This document shows, piece after piece, positions 9,384-16,029 of a stretch of 17,619 nt of DNA. The DNA is taken from the NCBI GenBank assembly GCA_021107195.1, contig JAIOTF010000194.1:1-17619 (forward strand), in the 5' to 3' direction. Under the pieces are notes generated by a model, which saw nothing but the letters and a program-made list of their open reading frames with translations, was not told the DNA's origin and made no database searches. The translations under genes were made by a program, and so were the position numbers. The stretch is from Anaerolineaceae bacterium (GTDB lineage Bacteria; Chloroflexota; Anaerolineae; Anaerolineales; Anaerolineaceae). Within the stretch, counting starts at the first letter, position 1. Each line of letters starts with the position of its first letter.

Positions 9384-9413
9384 TTTTACGGACCAGGCTT
9401 GTACACAAAAAAA

Positions 9414-9788
9414 TCAATCAATTATTTTGCGTAGCCATGCAATCAATTCGTCCGGCATGTAAGGCTTTAAGAGAAAGCCGTCTGCGCCGTTTTCTAAACA
9501 TTCTTGTTTCAGGTCCATTCCGGAGGTCATCAGGACGCGCAGGGCATTCAATTGTTCCTCTTTCTTGATTTTTGAAAGCAAATCAATGCCACTGGAATAA
9601 GTCAGGTGAACATCTAATAGTATTGCCTGAGGTTTTTCTGCTTTTAAGAATTCGATGAAGTCTACGTCATTATTTTCAATATAGGACTTTGTGTTAAACC
9701 CCTCCATATCTAAAAGAGTTTCAAGCAATGAACGCATGGTGGGGTCGTCATCAAAAAGAATGATTTTTGTTTTGTTGTTTTGAGTCAT
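9414..9788 (-). CDS. Single-domain response regulator (CheY-like receiver)
   Basis: 124 residues forming one receiver domain and nothing else. The acidic pocket D14-D15 (FDDDP), phosphoacceptor D59 (AILLDVHL), switch Ser S89 (LMTSG) and conserved K108 (FLLKPY) are all present, so phosphorylation is likely intact. There is no output domain, so it must act by protein contact or as a phosphorelay intermediate. No histidine kinase is encoded in the window. The gene converges with the DUF58 gene, its stop lying 30 bases past that gene's stop. Upstream, between it and the tRNA, lie several palindromes that could be control sites. Start at the ATG at 9788; the preceding bases (TTGGAATAAACA) give only a weak ribosome site. 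Confidence 0.92.
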   Translation of the reverse strand: MTQNNKTKIILFDDDPTMRSLLETLLDMEGFNTKSYIENNDVDFIEFLKAEKPQAILLDVHLTYSSGIDLLSKIKKEEQLNALRVLMTSGMDLKQECLENGADGFLLKPYMPDELIAWLRKIID

Positions 9789-9804
9789 TGTTTATTCCAA
9801 TTGA

Positions 9805-9839
9805 ATACCGGTATCGAAATATTTGATAATATTTATCAA
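9805..9839. promoter_or_regulatory. Palindrome cluster upstream of the response regulator gene
   Basis: A perfect 10-bp palindrome ATACCGGTAT (9805-9814) is followed by a 17-bp inverted repeat TTGATA-ATATT-TATCAA (9823-9839). Both lie 17-51 bases before the response regulator start, where an operator would sit. They may bind a dimeric regulator; the region is AT-rich, so chance is possible. The rest of the gap 9789-9920 shows a possible -10 (TATAGT on the minus strand, near 9893-9898) but no convincing -35. Confidence 0.35.
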
Positions 9840-9920
9840 TCATTGAAGCAGTGAGATGTTGGGCATCTGCGTTTAGTGGAAATATTTTACTATACGAGTA
9901 TCCCCCAAGGAGAATCCAAG

Positions 9921-9993
9921 CGCCCCTGGCGGGATTCGAACCCACAGCCTGCGGTTTAGAAGACCGACGCTCTGTCCATTGAGCTACAGGGGC
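9921..9993 (-). tRNA. tRNA-Arg (anticodon UCU)
   Basis: The minus strand folds into a full cloverleaf of 73 nt. Acceptor GCCCCTG pairs with CAGGGGC, with discriminator G. The D arm is GCTC/GAGC. The anticodon stem CGGT/ACCG has loop CTTCTAA (anticodon TCT), with a T-C mismatch at the top pair. The T arm is GTGGG-TTCGAAT-CCCGC. CCA is not encoded. Its first 40 nt, from the 5' end through the anticodon loop and into the 3' side of the stem, recur at 11584-11623, so it serves as the attachment site of the adjacent element. The promoter that now drives it lies in element-derived sequence (9994-10066), where I see only a weak -10-like TATATG on the minus strand near 10008-10013. Confidence 0.97.
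9954..9993 (-). repeat. Attachment repeat copy 1, within intact tRNA-Arg
   Basis: This copy runs from the tRNA 5' end to two bases past the anticodon loop. It differs from copy 2 only at 9978 (A here, G at 11608), in the D loop. Confidence 0.85.
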
Positions 9994-10054
9994 GTGAAAA
10001 ACCACCATATACAGGGTTAGTCTACTTGCTACACCCCACCTGTGGGGGTAAAAT

Positions 10055-10059
10055 GGAGG
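10055..10059 (+). promoter_or_regulatory. Ribosome binding site of the decayed recombinase gene
   Basis: GGAGG with 7 bases to the ATG at 10067 marks the ancestral start of the recombinase gene, although the frame is now closed by a stop at 10199. Just before it, CCCCAC and GTGGGG (about 10034-10047) form a small perfect inverted repeat. Confidence 0.6.
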
Positions 10060-10066
10060 TTTCGAA

Positions 10067-10790
10067 ATGAGCACATTTTACGATAAGCATGGGTCTATAA
10101 CACTTTCTGAAGGCATAAATCTACTCATCGAGGACAAAAGATCGCAGAATTGTACTCCACGAACTGTAAAATTTTACCACGAAAAGCTCTTCAAGTTCTA
10201 GGCATACTGCTTGAAGAAAGGAATAAAGAAAGTCGGTGACATTGAACCACAGTTTATCCGAAAGTATCTTCTATACCTGCAAGATACCGGCCACAATCCC
10301 GGTGGAGTGCACGCACACTTCAGAGCCATCAAAACCTTTTTCATCCTCCGCAGAATTTGTTAGTATGTTTACACAAGATTTGAATTTCACCACCGGAGCA
10401 ATCAAAATCCGAAACGGCAAAGGACAAAAAGACAGGATAGTCTTCCTGGGAAAGAAAGCCCGCAGACAAGTGAGGAAGTATCTGAAAAAGATGGAAGTCC
10501 CCAATGGTCCTCTATGGCTGACACACTTTGGAACTCAACTGACTTATCCTGGGCTGCGACAGATAATGAGACGCAGAGCAGAACAGGCTAGTGTTCCCGT
10601 TCCCTCTCTACACGCCTTTCGGCGGATATTTGCATTGACTTGTTTGAGAAATGGGATGGATGTATTTTCTCTCCAAAGACTGATGGGGCATGCTGACTTG
10701 CAAGTGCTGCGACGGTACCTGGCTCAAACAGAAGATGATCTTAAACAAACTCATCACAGGACGTCGCCGGTTGATTTTGGAATGGATTAA
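10067..10790 (+). pseudogene. Tyrosine recombinase/phage integrase, decayed
   Basis: From the ATG at 10067, with its strong GGAGG site, the frame reads an integrase SAM-like core-binding domain (ITLSEGINLLIEDKRSQ, CTPRTVKFYHEKLFKF, a TAG at 10199-10201, then FIRKYLLYLQDTG, HAHFRAIKTFF). It is closed again near 10360. The catalytic domain continues in another frame from about 10350: DLNFTTGAIKIRNGKGQKDR with the beta-hairpin Lys, HAFRR (HxxR box), LMGHADL, and RRYLAQT with the Tyr nucleophile, ending at 10790. Between the domains the usual linker and the start of the catalytic domain, up to the Arg-I helix, seem deleted, since AIKTFF is followed at once by a sequence like LRAEFVSM. One nonsense codon, one frameshift and one internal deletion make a functional enzyme very unlikely. 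An intact relative would have about 300 residues. Confidence 0.88.
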
Positions 10791-11419
10791 TTGCTGTCGT
10801 TTAATGCAAGCAAAGCATTAAGATGCTTTCGGAGCTTTTCAATACAGTTAAATAGTTCCATTCCCATTGCATCGCTATCGTCGGGTCTGTCATGAAGTAA
10901 ATATGATTTTTGAGGAACAAAGAATTCTGAAGACAGATCATCCACTTGTTTTTTTAAACCGGGGAATTCTGAAAAGCCGTTTTCTGTATTTTCAAGAACA
11001 TTTAGATTGCCCTTGATGATATCCATTTTGTCAAGAATGCTTCCTGTAATTCTACGCAATTCATCGAAATTGTTATTAAAATCTGGATTATTTATTATTG
11101 GAGACAATTCAATGAAAGAGTTAACGAGTAACTCAAATTTGTCTAAGAAATTAGATATTTCTTTGTCAATATGTTTAACTACCCAACCTTTACCATGCTT
11201 TTCAGGGGTTTGGTTTCTTGCAAAATAAATTTCGTGAGTAAATTCGTGTAGTAAGGAAGAAAATTTACATGCAGCTTTGTATTTTTCGGTTTTGATATGT
11301 TGTTCTTTCCATGTCCGAAGACCATAATATCCCAAAATTGCAACAGCAAGGAAGTTAAGAAAAGAGATTGCGAGTGAAATGATCGCGATGTTAGTAGAGC
11401 ATGCTTCAAAAATACTCAT
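10787..11419 (-). CDS. Membrane-anchored protein of unknown function, element cargo
   Basis: 210 residues from the ATG at 11419, chosen because GAAGGA lies about 9 bases before it; a GTG at 11467 would add 16 residues but has no ribosome site. One strong membrane segment occupies about residues 10-34 (IAIISLAISFLNFLAVAILG), and the remaining ~175 residues are polar, mostly helical by composition and probably cytoplasmic. I recognise no family. The gene is clearly AT-richer than its neighbours, in keeping with transfer on the element. Its stop overlaps the recombinase stop tail-to-tail (10787-10790). A one-helix anchor plus helical domain on a small mobile element recalls abortive-infection or phage-exclusion proteins, but that is only a guess from context. 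Confidence 0.7.
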   Translation of the reverse strand: MSIFEACSTNIAIISLAISFLNFLAVAILGYYGLRTWKEQHIKTEKYKAACKFSSLLHEFTHEIYFARNQTPEKHGKGWVVKHIDKEISNFLDKFELLVNSFIELSPIINNPDFNNNFDELRRITGSILDKMDIIKGNLNVLENTENGFSEFPGLKKQVDDLSSEFFVPQKSYLLHDRPDDSDAMGMELFNCIEKLRKHLNALLALNDSN

Positions 11420-11456
11420 ATGGCTAAATCCTTCATGTACATGGAGCGCGGGTTTA

Positions 11457-11483
11457 ATTAGAAACACAACAGCGGTTTGACAA
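11457..11483 (-). promoter_or_regulatory. Possible promoter of the cargo gene
   Basis: On the minus strand, TTGTCA (11478-11483) and TCTAAT (11457-11462) each match the sigma-70 consensus at five of six positions, but the 15-bp spacer is short. They lie about 40 bases before the chosen start at 11419. Confidence 0.3.
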
Positions 11484-11526
11484 ATATTAAGAATAGGGGA
11501 TAATATGAAATACCACTAAGGGTGCC

Positions 11527-11560
11527 GGTGCCTCGAATATGACCCACCACATATGGCACC
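11527..11560. repeat. Inverted repeat near the right end of the element
   Basis: GGTGCC (11527-11532) and ATATG (11537-11541) pair with CATAT-GGCACC (11550-11560), leaving a 4-base bulge and an 8-base loop. No T-run follows on either strand, so a terminator is unlikely. It lies 24 bp inside the element's right repeat and could be a recombination accessory site or a remnant. Apart from this, 11484-11583 shows nothing I can name. Confidence 0.4.
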
Positions 11561-11583
11561 ATTAAATAACACACGCCTGACGT

Positions 11584-11623
11584 GTTTAGAAGACCGACGC
11601 TCTGTCCGTTGAGCTACAGGGGC
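11584..11623 (-). repeat. Attachment repeat copy 2, orphan 5' half of tRNA-Arg
   Basis: Identical to the 5' 40 nt of the tRNA at 9921-9993 except for one D-loop base. The T arm and 3' acceptor strand are missing, so this cannot make a tRNA. It sits downstream of a TATAAT box, as a native tRNA 5' end would. Confidence 0.9.
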
Positions 11624-11662
11624 TAAGTATTGATGGGAAAGTTGTGACGGTGCAGCCTGAAC

Positions 11663-11668
11663 ATTATA
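11663..11668 (-). promoter_or_regulatory. Probable native tRNA-Arg promoter -10, now stranded
   Basis: A consensus TATAAT on the minus strand, with GCCACA 17 bases upstream as a poor -35. It lies 39 bases before the 5' end of the orphan tRNA half, a normal leader length for a tRNA promoter. It would now transcribe only the half tRNA and then the element. Confidence 0.5.
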
Positions 11669-11680
11669 AACCAGCTTTGC

Positions 11681-12115
11681 TTATTTGTGGCAGGGGCGAA
11701 TTCCTTTGTACACTCTAATGCCCGCGATCGTTCTCAAGATGGTGTCAGCCGGTTTATCTGTTTCTTTGGCAATTTCAAGCGGCGTCAGGGGGGTATTGCC
11801 GTTCGCAAGAAACAGCCGAAATACCGAATTCACCAGTGAGGTTTGCGGGGTGATAAATTCAGGCTGTTTTGCACAATGGGAGATTAGGGTATGTTGGATA
11901 CCATCAATTTCGTGAACCTCGGCTGTTTGCGGGTCGATCCAATCGATCATTGTGGACTGTTCAAAGTTTTCAAATTGATGTTTGTGTTCTTCGCATAAAT
12001 AGCTTTGCAGATAAATCCGCCAATTGTTGTCGTTTTCTTTCCACCAATCAAAATCAATATGAAAGGGGGTGTTTTTTGTGGGCTTTACAAGGCTGAAACT
12101 TTTTTTGTCAGTCAT
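11681..12115 (-). CDS. Uncharacterised 144-residue protein with possible C-terminal helix-turn-helix
   Basis: The ATG at 12115 is set by a perfect AGGAGG five bases upstream; the frame is open to 12232 but that part lies inside the neighbouring gene. The N-terminal part is rich in aromatic and acidic residues (FDWWKENDNNWRIYL, then LCEEHKHQFENF). A central piece reads DWIDPQTAEVHEIDG. The C-terminal ~50 residues (SVFRLFLANGNTPLTPLEIAKETDKPADTILRTIAG) look like a small winged-helix or helix-turn-helix, since LTPLEIAKETDKPADTILRTI fits a helix-turn-helix pattern. I do not recognise a named family. The gene overlaps the end of the 535-residue gene by 8 bp (ATGACTGA), so the two are translationally coupled and probably work together. 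A DNA-binding role is a guess from the C-terminus. Confidence 0.75.
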   Translation of the reverse strand: MTDKKSFSLVKPTKNTPFHIDFDWWKENDNNWRIYLQSYLCEEHKHQFENFEQSTMIDWIDPQTAEVHEIDGIQHTLISHCAKQPEFITPQTSLVNSVFRLFLANGNTPLTPLEIAKETDKPADTILRTIAGIRVYKGIRPCHK

Positions 12116-13715
12116 TTGCACCTCCTGATTGCGGCGAGCTTTCCATGAGGAAATACAGGTCTCCAAGGGGCTTTGCCCACGAAGCATTCGAGACGATGTT
12201 AAGAATTGCTGCAGGGGGGCAGCGGCGAACAATATTTACTGCTGCGTAAAGCTCCAGAGCATGTACGTGGCCTTGCGGATTCAGCTTTGCTAATTCCTGA
12301 AATATGGACATGGCAATCTTTTCAAGAGATTTCTTTTGAAATGCCCTTTTTGACCATAAATCTTCCAAGGTATCCGTATCGGGAACCACGACAGCCATCC
12401 GTTCATTGAAACCAGGTGGGACTATCTGCTTGAGCATAGCAAAGACTACGCCGCCATCTGAACCAACGAGGGCAGTACGCATCCATTCCCTGTTTGGTCG
12501 CTTGCCTTCACATCGAACGATGACTTTGCCAGGTTCATCTCCACGACGAATATAAACCATGCTGCCAGGGATAAGCTCGTTTTGCTCGTACCATTCTTTT
12601 AGTCCGTATACATATCTTGCAGGTCTGACCACCCATCCGGGAAATGATTCGTTGGTGCTTGCATCAACAAATGAAAAGCGGACTCTCGGCGCTTCATAAG
12701 CTGTCGGAAAGAGTCGATGGACTCTGTCAGATAATGGCAGTGTGCCGGATTGCCAGTGGGGGAAAATCAAACTAACGGCTACTTCGTTATCTTCGTAACA
12801 AAGTGCGTTTTCAGGCTGCAATTCATCGATTACATCTTCTTCCAGCATCCGGATAAGTTCTTGAATATCCTCTGGCTCAATATCAAATTGCTCGTGTTTC
12901 AGATACAGCGGTACTTCTCGTACCATTTCTGGCTCAGATTGTCTCAAGAACCAAAGCGTTTCGCCCGCGGGTCCAACTTCATCAAATCGTTTGTCTTCTT
13001 GAAGCACATAATTTAACGAAAACTCGGTTAGTTTTAAACTGACATCGGTTGGAAGTTCAATCTGCTCTAAAATGGATTGGGTGGAGAGGGGGCCGCCGGC
13101 TTCCATTTCCAGTAAAGCTTCAGCCATATTCAGATAACCAATATTGATGTCCACCAAGAGTGCTTTTGGGAACCAGCGACCGGCAATTTGTACCAGCCCT
13201 TCGTTTTGAGCTAACGGTTCAGATACCCGGTCAGTCAATACAGCACCGAATTGGCTGATGACATGTTCTGCGTCGTACAGGGGGTCATCGTCCAAAGGGG
13301 ATCTCGGGATATTTAATACGTGATCTTCCAGATCGCAGGCGAAATGATGCACTTCTCCTGATTCAATGGTGACTTCGATAACATTGAATGGTTGGATCGC
13401 CGGGTTAACACCGGGACGAAGGGCAGTAACGATCCCTTTCTGATAGCCGAAAGCCGGAAAAGCCAACTCTTGCCCAACCTGATAACTGTTTTTGGGAATG
13501 AACATTTCTGTTGCTGCGGAACGTTCCTGCTCGAATTTTTGTTGTTCCTGAACAATTCTTTCCTGAATCAGCGCCTGAATGAGGTCTGCTGTTGTTAAAG
13601 GGGTTTCAAGTTCCAGCAAATGGTTATAAAGAAGCTCAAAATCATCTTCGCAAAGCTGGAAAGAAGTCCAATATGTTTCGTCTATTTTCGTTTTCTTGTT
13701 GTTCATATTTGGCAT
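12108..13715 (-). CDS. Uncharacterised 535-residue cytoplasmic protein, operon partner
   Basis: No signal peptide or membrane helix is visible. Residues ~1-70 are helical, ending in a charged coil-prone stretch (QERIVQEQQKFEQERSA). Residues ~75-135 look like a small beta-barrel (YQVGQELAFPAFGYQKGIV, then EVTIESGEVHHFACDL). A long acidic region follows (DIEPEDIQELIRMLEEDVIDEL). The last ~100 residues are helical (HVHALELYAAVNIVRRCPPAAIL, then SNASWAKPLGDLYF). I do not recognise a family and see no catalytic motif. The ATG at 13715 has CAGGT 9-10 bases upstream and a TATAAT box about 60 bases upstream. The gene is first in an operon with the 144-residue protein, overlapping it by 8 bp. The barrel and the partner's possible helix-turn-helix hint at a nucleic-acid role; this is inference. 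Confidence 0.85.
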   Translation of the reverse strand: MPNMNNKKTKIDETYWTSFQLCEDDFELLYNHLLELETPLTTADLIQALIQERIVQEQQKFEQERSAATEMFIPKNSYQVGQELAFPAFGYQKGIVTALRPGVNPAIQPFNVIEVTIESGEVHHFACDLEDHVLNIPRSPLDDDPLYDAEHVISQFGAVLTDRVSEPLAQNEGLVQIAGRWFPKALLVDINIGYLNMAEALLEMEAGGPLSTQSILEQIELPTDVSLKLTEFSLNYVLQEDKRFDEVGPAGETLWFLRQSEPEMVREVPLYLKHEQFDIEPEDIQELIRMLEEDVIDELQPENALCYEDNEVAVSLIFPHWQSGTLPLSDRVHRLFPTAYEAPRVRFSFVDASTNESFPGWVVRPARYVYGLKEWYEQNELIPGSMVYIRRGDEPGKVIVRCEGKRPNREWMRTALVGSDGGVVFAMLKQIVPPGFNERMAVVVPDTDTLEDLWSKRAFQKKSLEKIAMSIFQELAKLNPQGHVHALELYAAVNIVRRCPPAAILNIVSNASWAKPLGDLYFLMESSPQSGGAND

Positions 13716-13773
13716 AATGATGATACCTGTGAGAAAATCTCGCTATTTGAATTATTTTTAATTACTCTTTTTT

Positions 13774-13779
13774 ATTATA
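13774..13779 (-). promoter_or_regulatory. Promoter -10 for the 535-residue protein operon
   Basis: TATAAT on the minus strand in an AT-rich stretch, with CTATCA at a 17-bp spacing as a weak -35. It lies in the 98-bp gap between the M23 peptidase gene and this operon. I see no clear terminator for the peptidase gene in that gap, so some read-through is possible. Confidence 0.5.
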
Positions 13780-13813
13780 CCGTACGTTCGACTTTATGAT
13801 AGTTTCTCTGGCA

Positions 13814-15202
13814 TTAGGGAAAAGAATTATTCAACCAGTCAAGAGGATTTACTTGAACACCGCCAACCCAGATTTCCCAATGGAGGTGCGGGCCGGTTGA
13901 GCGGCCGGTGTTGCCAATCTTACCGATAAGCATTCCCGGGGTAACCTGATCGCCGGTCTTGACGAGTATTTCTGATTGGTGCCAGACGCCGCTGTAAATT
14001 CCATATCCATGATCGATGACGGTAGCGTTGCCTCTGACTGTCCAAGGCCCGGCAAATACAACAACGCCAGCTGCCGGTGCGTAGATATTCAGGTTTTGTG
14101 CACAAACGCCAAAATCGATTCCGGTGTGGAAATTCAGGTAAGCTCCGTTGTTATAGGAGCGGCTGGTTCCATACGGGGCATTGATGCAAGGGTCGTCAGT
14201 TAAAGCTGAAAACGGGCCGTCCCAATATTGGATTGTCGTGACTTGGCTTGTGATAGAGCGTAGCAACTCTTCTTCTGGTTCGGTAACTGCCGGATCAACC
14301 ATAAGGGGATCAACATAGATGTTAGCTAGCTGGCCGAAATTGCCAGCTTCTAAAAGCAAAAACTGCGCATAGTCACTTGATATTACATTATGATCACTAA
14401 TTTGAATCTGAAATTCAGTAAATCCGGGTTTTTCTCGACCATAGATACCCTGAATAGCAACGTATTGGCCATCGCCAGTTCTATAAAAATTCAGTTCTTG
14501 CCCCGCAAGACTGCCTGTAAGTGTTATTGGTTGGTCTGAAGTAACGCGAATCAGGGTCGTTTGTCCTTGAACCAGTGGGAGGGGGCTGATATCCAGATTG
14601 GTTATATGCGATGAAACAGGGTTGAGTGGCGCTTTGTCAGGAAGGGTTGTTGAGAATACTTGTTCGGAGGGTAGTATATCCCAACTGCCGTTTCGCTGAT
14701 TTGAGCTTGGCAGCGACCAGGGGTTTTGATCTAACACGGCAGCTATTTCCAAAGTGGACTGATGTGTTTCAACTGAGAGATAAGGCGAGAGAATTTTCTC
14801 TTCTTCAAGCTTAGGCATGAGTAATTTGGCACCAGCCACAATTTCGGCAGGGCTTGTAATCCGATTTAATTTGACGAACTGTTTTTCTGGTAATTGGCGG
14901 GCAGAAATCAATTGATGAAAATTATTACCCAGTGGAATAATGCTTGTTGTCAAACGCCCTTGAATACCTTCCAGACCCGGGATACGCAATTCAGCATTAA
15001 TAGAAATGGTGTTGGGATCCACAATCCCGTTTTCTGCAATGATCTCGTTGACAGAGACACCAAATCGGGTGGCAATGATGGCGAGTGTATCGCCTGGCTG
15101 TACCACGTAAGTGGGTGGTTCGGGTGATTCTTGTGCATGGATAGCCCCAATTGGAATCAATGCGATCAATAGAAAACAGAGCGCCAGGAGAGTTTTACGC
15201 AT
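13814..15202 (-). CDS. Secreted LysM / M23-family metallopeptidase
   Basis: 462 residues from the ATG at 15202, which overlaps the stop of the DUF192 gene by 8 bp (ATGCGTAA); upstream in-frame starts would put a non-signal extension before a clear signal peptide. Residues 1-23 form a signal peptide (MRKTLLALCFLLIALIPIG, cut after AIHA). One LysM domain occupies ~31-75 (TYVVQPGDTLAIIATRFGVS). An Ig-like region follows in the middle (VQGQTTLIRVTSDQPITLTG). The C-terminal M23 domain has the full zinc and catalytic set: H359 and D363 in FHTGIDFG, H408 in GVWHQ, and H439/H441 in PHLHWE. It probably cleaves peptidoglycan or a related surface polymer outside the membrane, with LysM giving wall or glycan binding. 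The combination is common in Chloroflexota. It is the last gene of a three-gene operon. Confidence 0.93.
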   Translation of the reverse strand: MRKTLLALCFLLIALIPIGAIHAQESPEPPTYVVQPGDTLAIIATRFGVSVNEIIAENGIVDPNTISINAELRIPGLEGIQGRLTTSIIPLGNNFHQLISARQLPEKQFVKLNRITSPAEIVAGAKLLMPKLEEEKILSPYLSVETHQSTLEIAAVLDQNPWSLPSSNQRNGSWDILPSEQVFSTTLPDKAPLNPVSSHITNLDISPLPLVQGQTTLIRVTSDQPITLTGSLAGQELNFYRTGDGQYVAIQGIYGREKPGFTEFQIQISDHNVISSDYAQFLLLEAGNFGQLANIYVDPLMVDPAVTEPEEELLRSITSQVTTIQYWDGPFSALTDDPCINAPYGTSRSYNNGAYLNFHTGIDFGVCAQNLNIYAPAAGVVVFAGPWTVRGNATVIDHGYGIYSGVWHQSEILVKTGDQVTPGMLIGKIGNTGRSTGPHLHWEIWVGGVQVNPLDWLNNSFP

Positions 15203-15563
15203 CTTCAAACCGTAATTGATCTCCATCCCGGAAATCCCCCAATCTTGTTGAGTGGAGTTCAAGGATATACCTGGCAGGCGACTTGGGAAGATAAAGCAAT
15301 TTCCAGCGCTTTGCAAGAACAGAGTCTACAACTTGAAAATCGTCATTGATCCAAATAGCAGCGATATCAAATTTCATTAAAAGCATGTGGATTGACGCGT
15401 TTATTTTGGATTCGTTCCCCTCAACCAGTAAAACACCGCTATCTGGAGAAATTGATTTTTGAAACATTAAACCAAGAAAACGACACAAAAAAGTGTCGCA
15501 ATACTTTGCAGTTATTGGCAAACAATCTGAATTCGTTTGATTAATTATCTTTATGGTTTTCAT
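15195..15563 (-). CDS. DUF192 family protein
   Basis: 122 residues covering one DUF192 domain (PF02643). The family pattern is clear: CRFLGLMF near the start of the fold, GVLLVEG, then INASIHMLLMKFDIAAIWIND, VVDSVLAKRWKLLYLPKSPARYILELH and finally GDQLRF. Many members carry a signal peptide; this one starts directly with a hydrophilic strand, so it is probably cytoplasmic. The molecular function of the family is unknown. It starts 15 bases after the response regulator stop and its stop overlaps the LysM/M23 start by 8 bp, so all three are likely translated from one mRNA. A modest AGGG site precedes the ATG at 15563. Confidence 0.92.
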   Translation of the reverse strand: MKTIKIINQTNSDCLPITAKYCDTFLCRFLGLMFQKSISPDSGVLLVEGNESKINASIHMLLMKFDIAAIWINDDFQVVDSVLAKRWKLLYLPKSPARYILELHSTRLGDFRDGDQLRFEDA

Positions 15564-15578
15564 TCACCCTAGAAACGA

Positions 15579-15977
15579 TCACCCGTTTTTTTCTCGGGAC
15601 TTCATTACCTTTTCAATACTGTCTAGAAGGTCCTCAGGGTGGAAAGGCTTGCTGATATAGTCATCGACTTTTGCGATGTGTAACCCCAAAACCCGATCAA
15701 TAGGTTGGGATTTGGCAGTAATAACAATGACCGGAATGTCACGAGTCTCGTCGTTGGCTTTCAATTGTTGATATAAATCCCAACCGTCAAGGTCTGGCAT
15801 CATTAGGTCAAGGAGGATTAAATCGGGGAGTTCAAGGTTTACCAGATTCAATCCTTCGCGGCCTCCGTGGGCACCCTTTACTAAAAAACCACGACGGCTT
15901 AGAATTAAAGTGACTAAATTGATCATTTCTGGATCGTCTTCGATGTATACTACCTTGAGCGTTTGTCTTGTCTCCAT
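15579..15977 (-). CDS. Single-domain response regulator (receiver)
   Basis: 132 residues, one receiver domain without output module. D14-D15 (YIEDDP), phosphoacceptor D57 (LILLDLMMPDLDGWD), T87 (VIVITAK) and K110 (YISKPF) are all present. It belongs to the class that follows OmpR/PhoB-like receivers but ends right after alpha-5. A strong GAGGAGAA site (15984-15991) lies six bases before the ATG at 15977. It heads the operon with the DUF192 protein and the LysM/M23 peptidase and is divergent from the AP endonuclease gene across only 52 bp. It is not a close match to the receiver at 9414-9788. No cognate kinase is encoded here. Confidence 0.94.
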   Translation of the reverse strand: METRQTLKVVYIEDDPEMINLVTLILSRRGFLVKGAHGGREGLNLVNLELPDLILLDLMMPDLDGWDLYQQLKANDETRDIPVIVITAKSQPIDRVLGLHIAKVDDYISKPFHPEDLLDSIEKVMKSREKNG

Positions 15978-16029
15978 AAAATGTTCTCCTCGATTCTAAT
16001 TAAGTTTACCACAGGAAAGAAAGTCAATA

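Larger units (their letters stand above)
9954..11623. mobile_element. Remnant of a small tRNA-Arg-integrated element, bounded by 40-bp direct repeats
   Basis: The two 40-bp copies (9954-9993 inside the intact tRNA, and 11584-11623) agree at 39 of 40 positions and lie in the same orientation 1,630 bp apart, as expected for attL and attR. Between them are a decayed tyrosine recombinase gene reading away from the tRNA and one AT-rich gene on the opposite strand. The repeat covers the 5' half of the tRNA and ends just past the anticodon loop, so crossover in the anticodon stem-loop is likely. The intact tRNA is at the recombinase end, also a usual arrangement. The element is small and its recombinase is broken, so it is probably immobile by its own means. 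Confidence 0.85.

Noticed and set aside
9384..9413. Terminator between the DUF58 and response regulator genes
   Set aside because: No stem of useful length is visible in this 30-bp convergent gap.
11269..11283. HExxH (HEFTH) in the cargo protein as a zinc protease motif
   Set aside because: It lies in a charged helical stretch with no third ligand or protease-like surroundings that I can see; probably chance.
11584..11623. Second tRNA-Arg gene
   Set aside because: Only the 5' half is present; the T arm and 3' acceptor strand are absent, so it is an attachment remnant.
12116..12232. Longer N-terminus for the 144-residue protein
   Set aside because: The extension lies inside the overlapping upstream gene and the perfect AGGAGG site points to the ATG at 12115.
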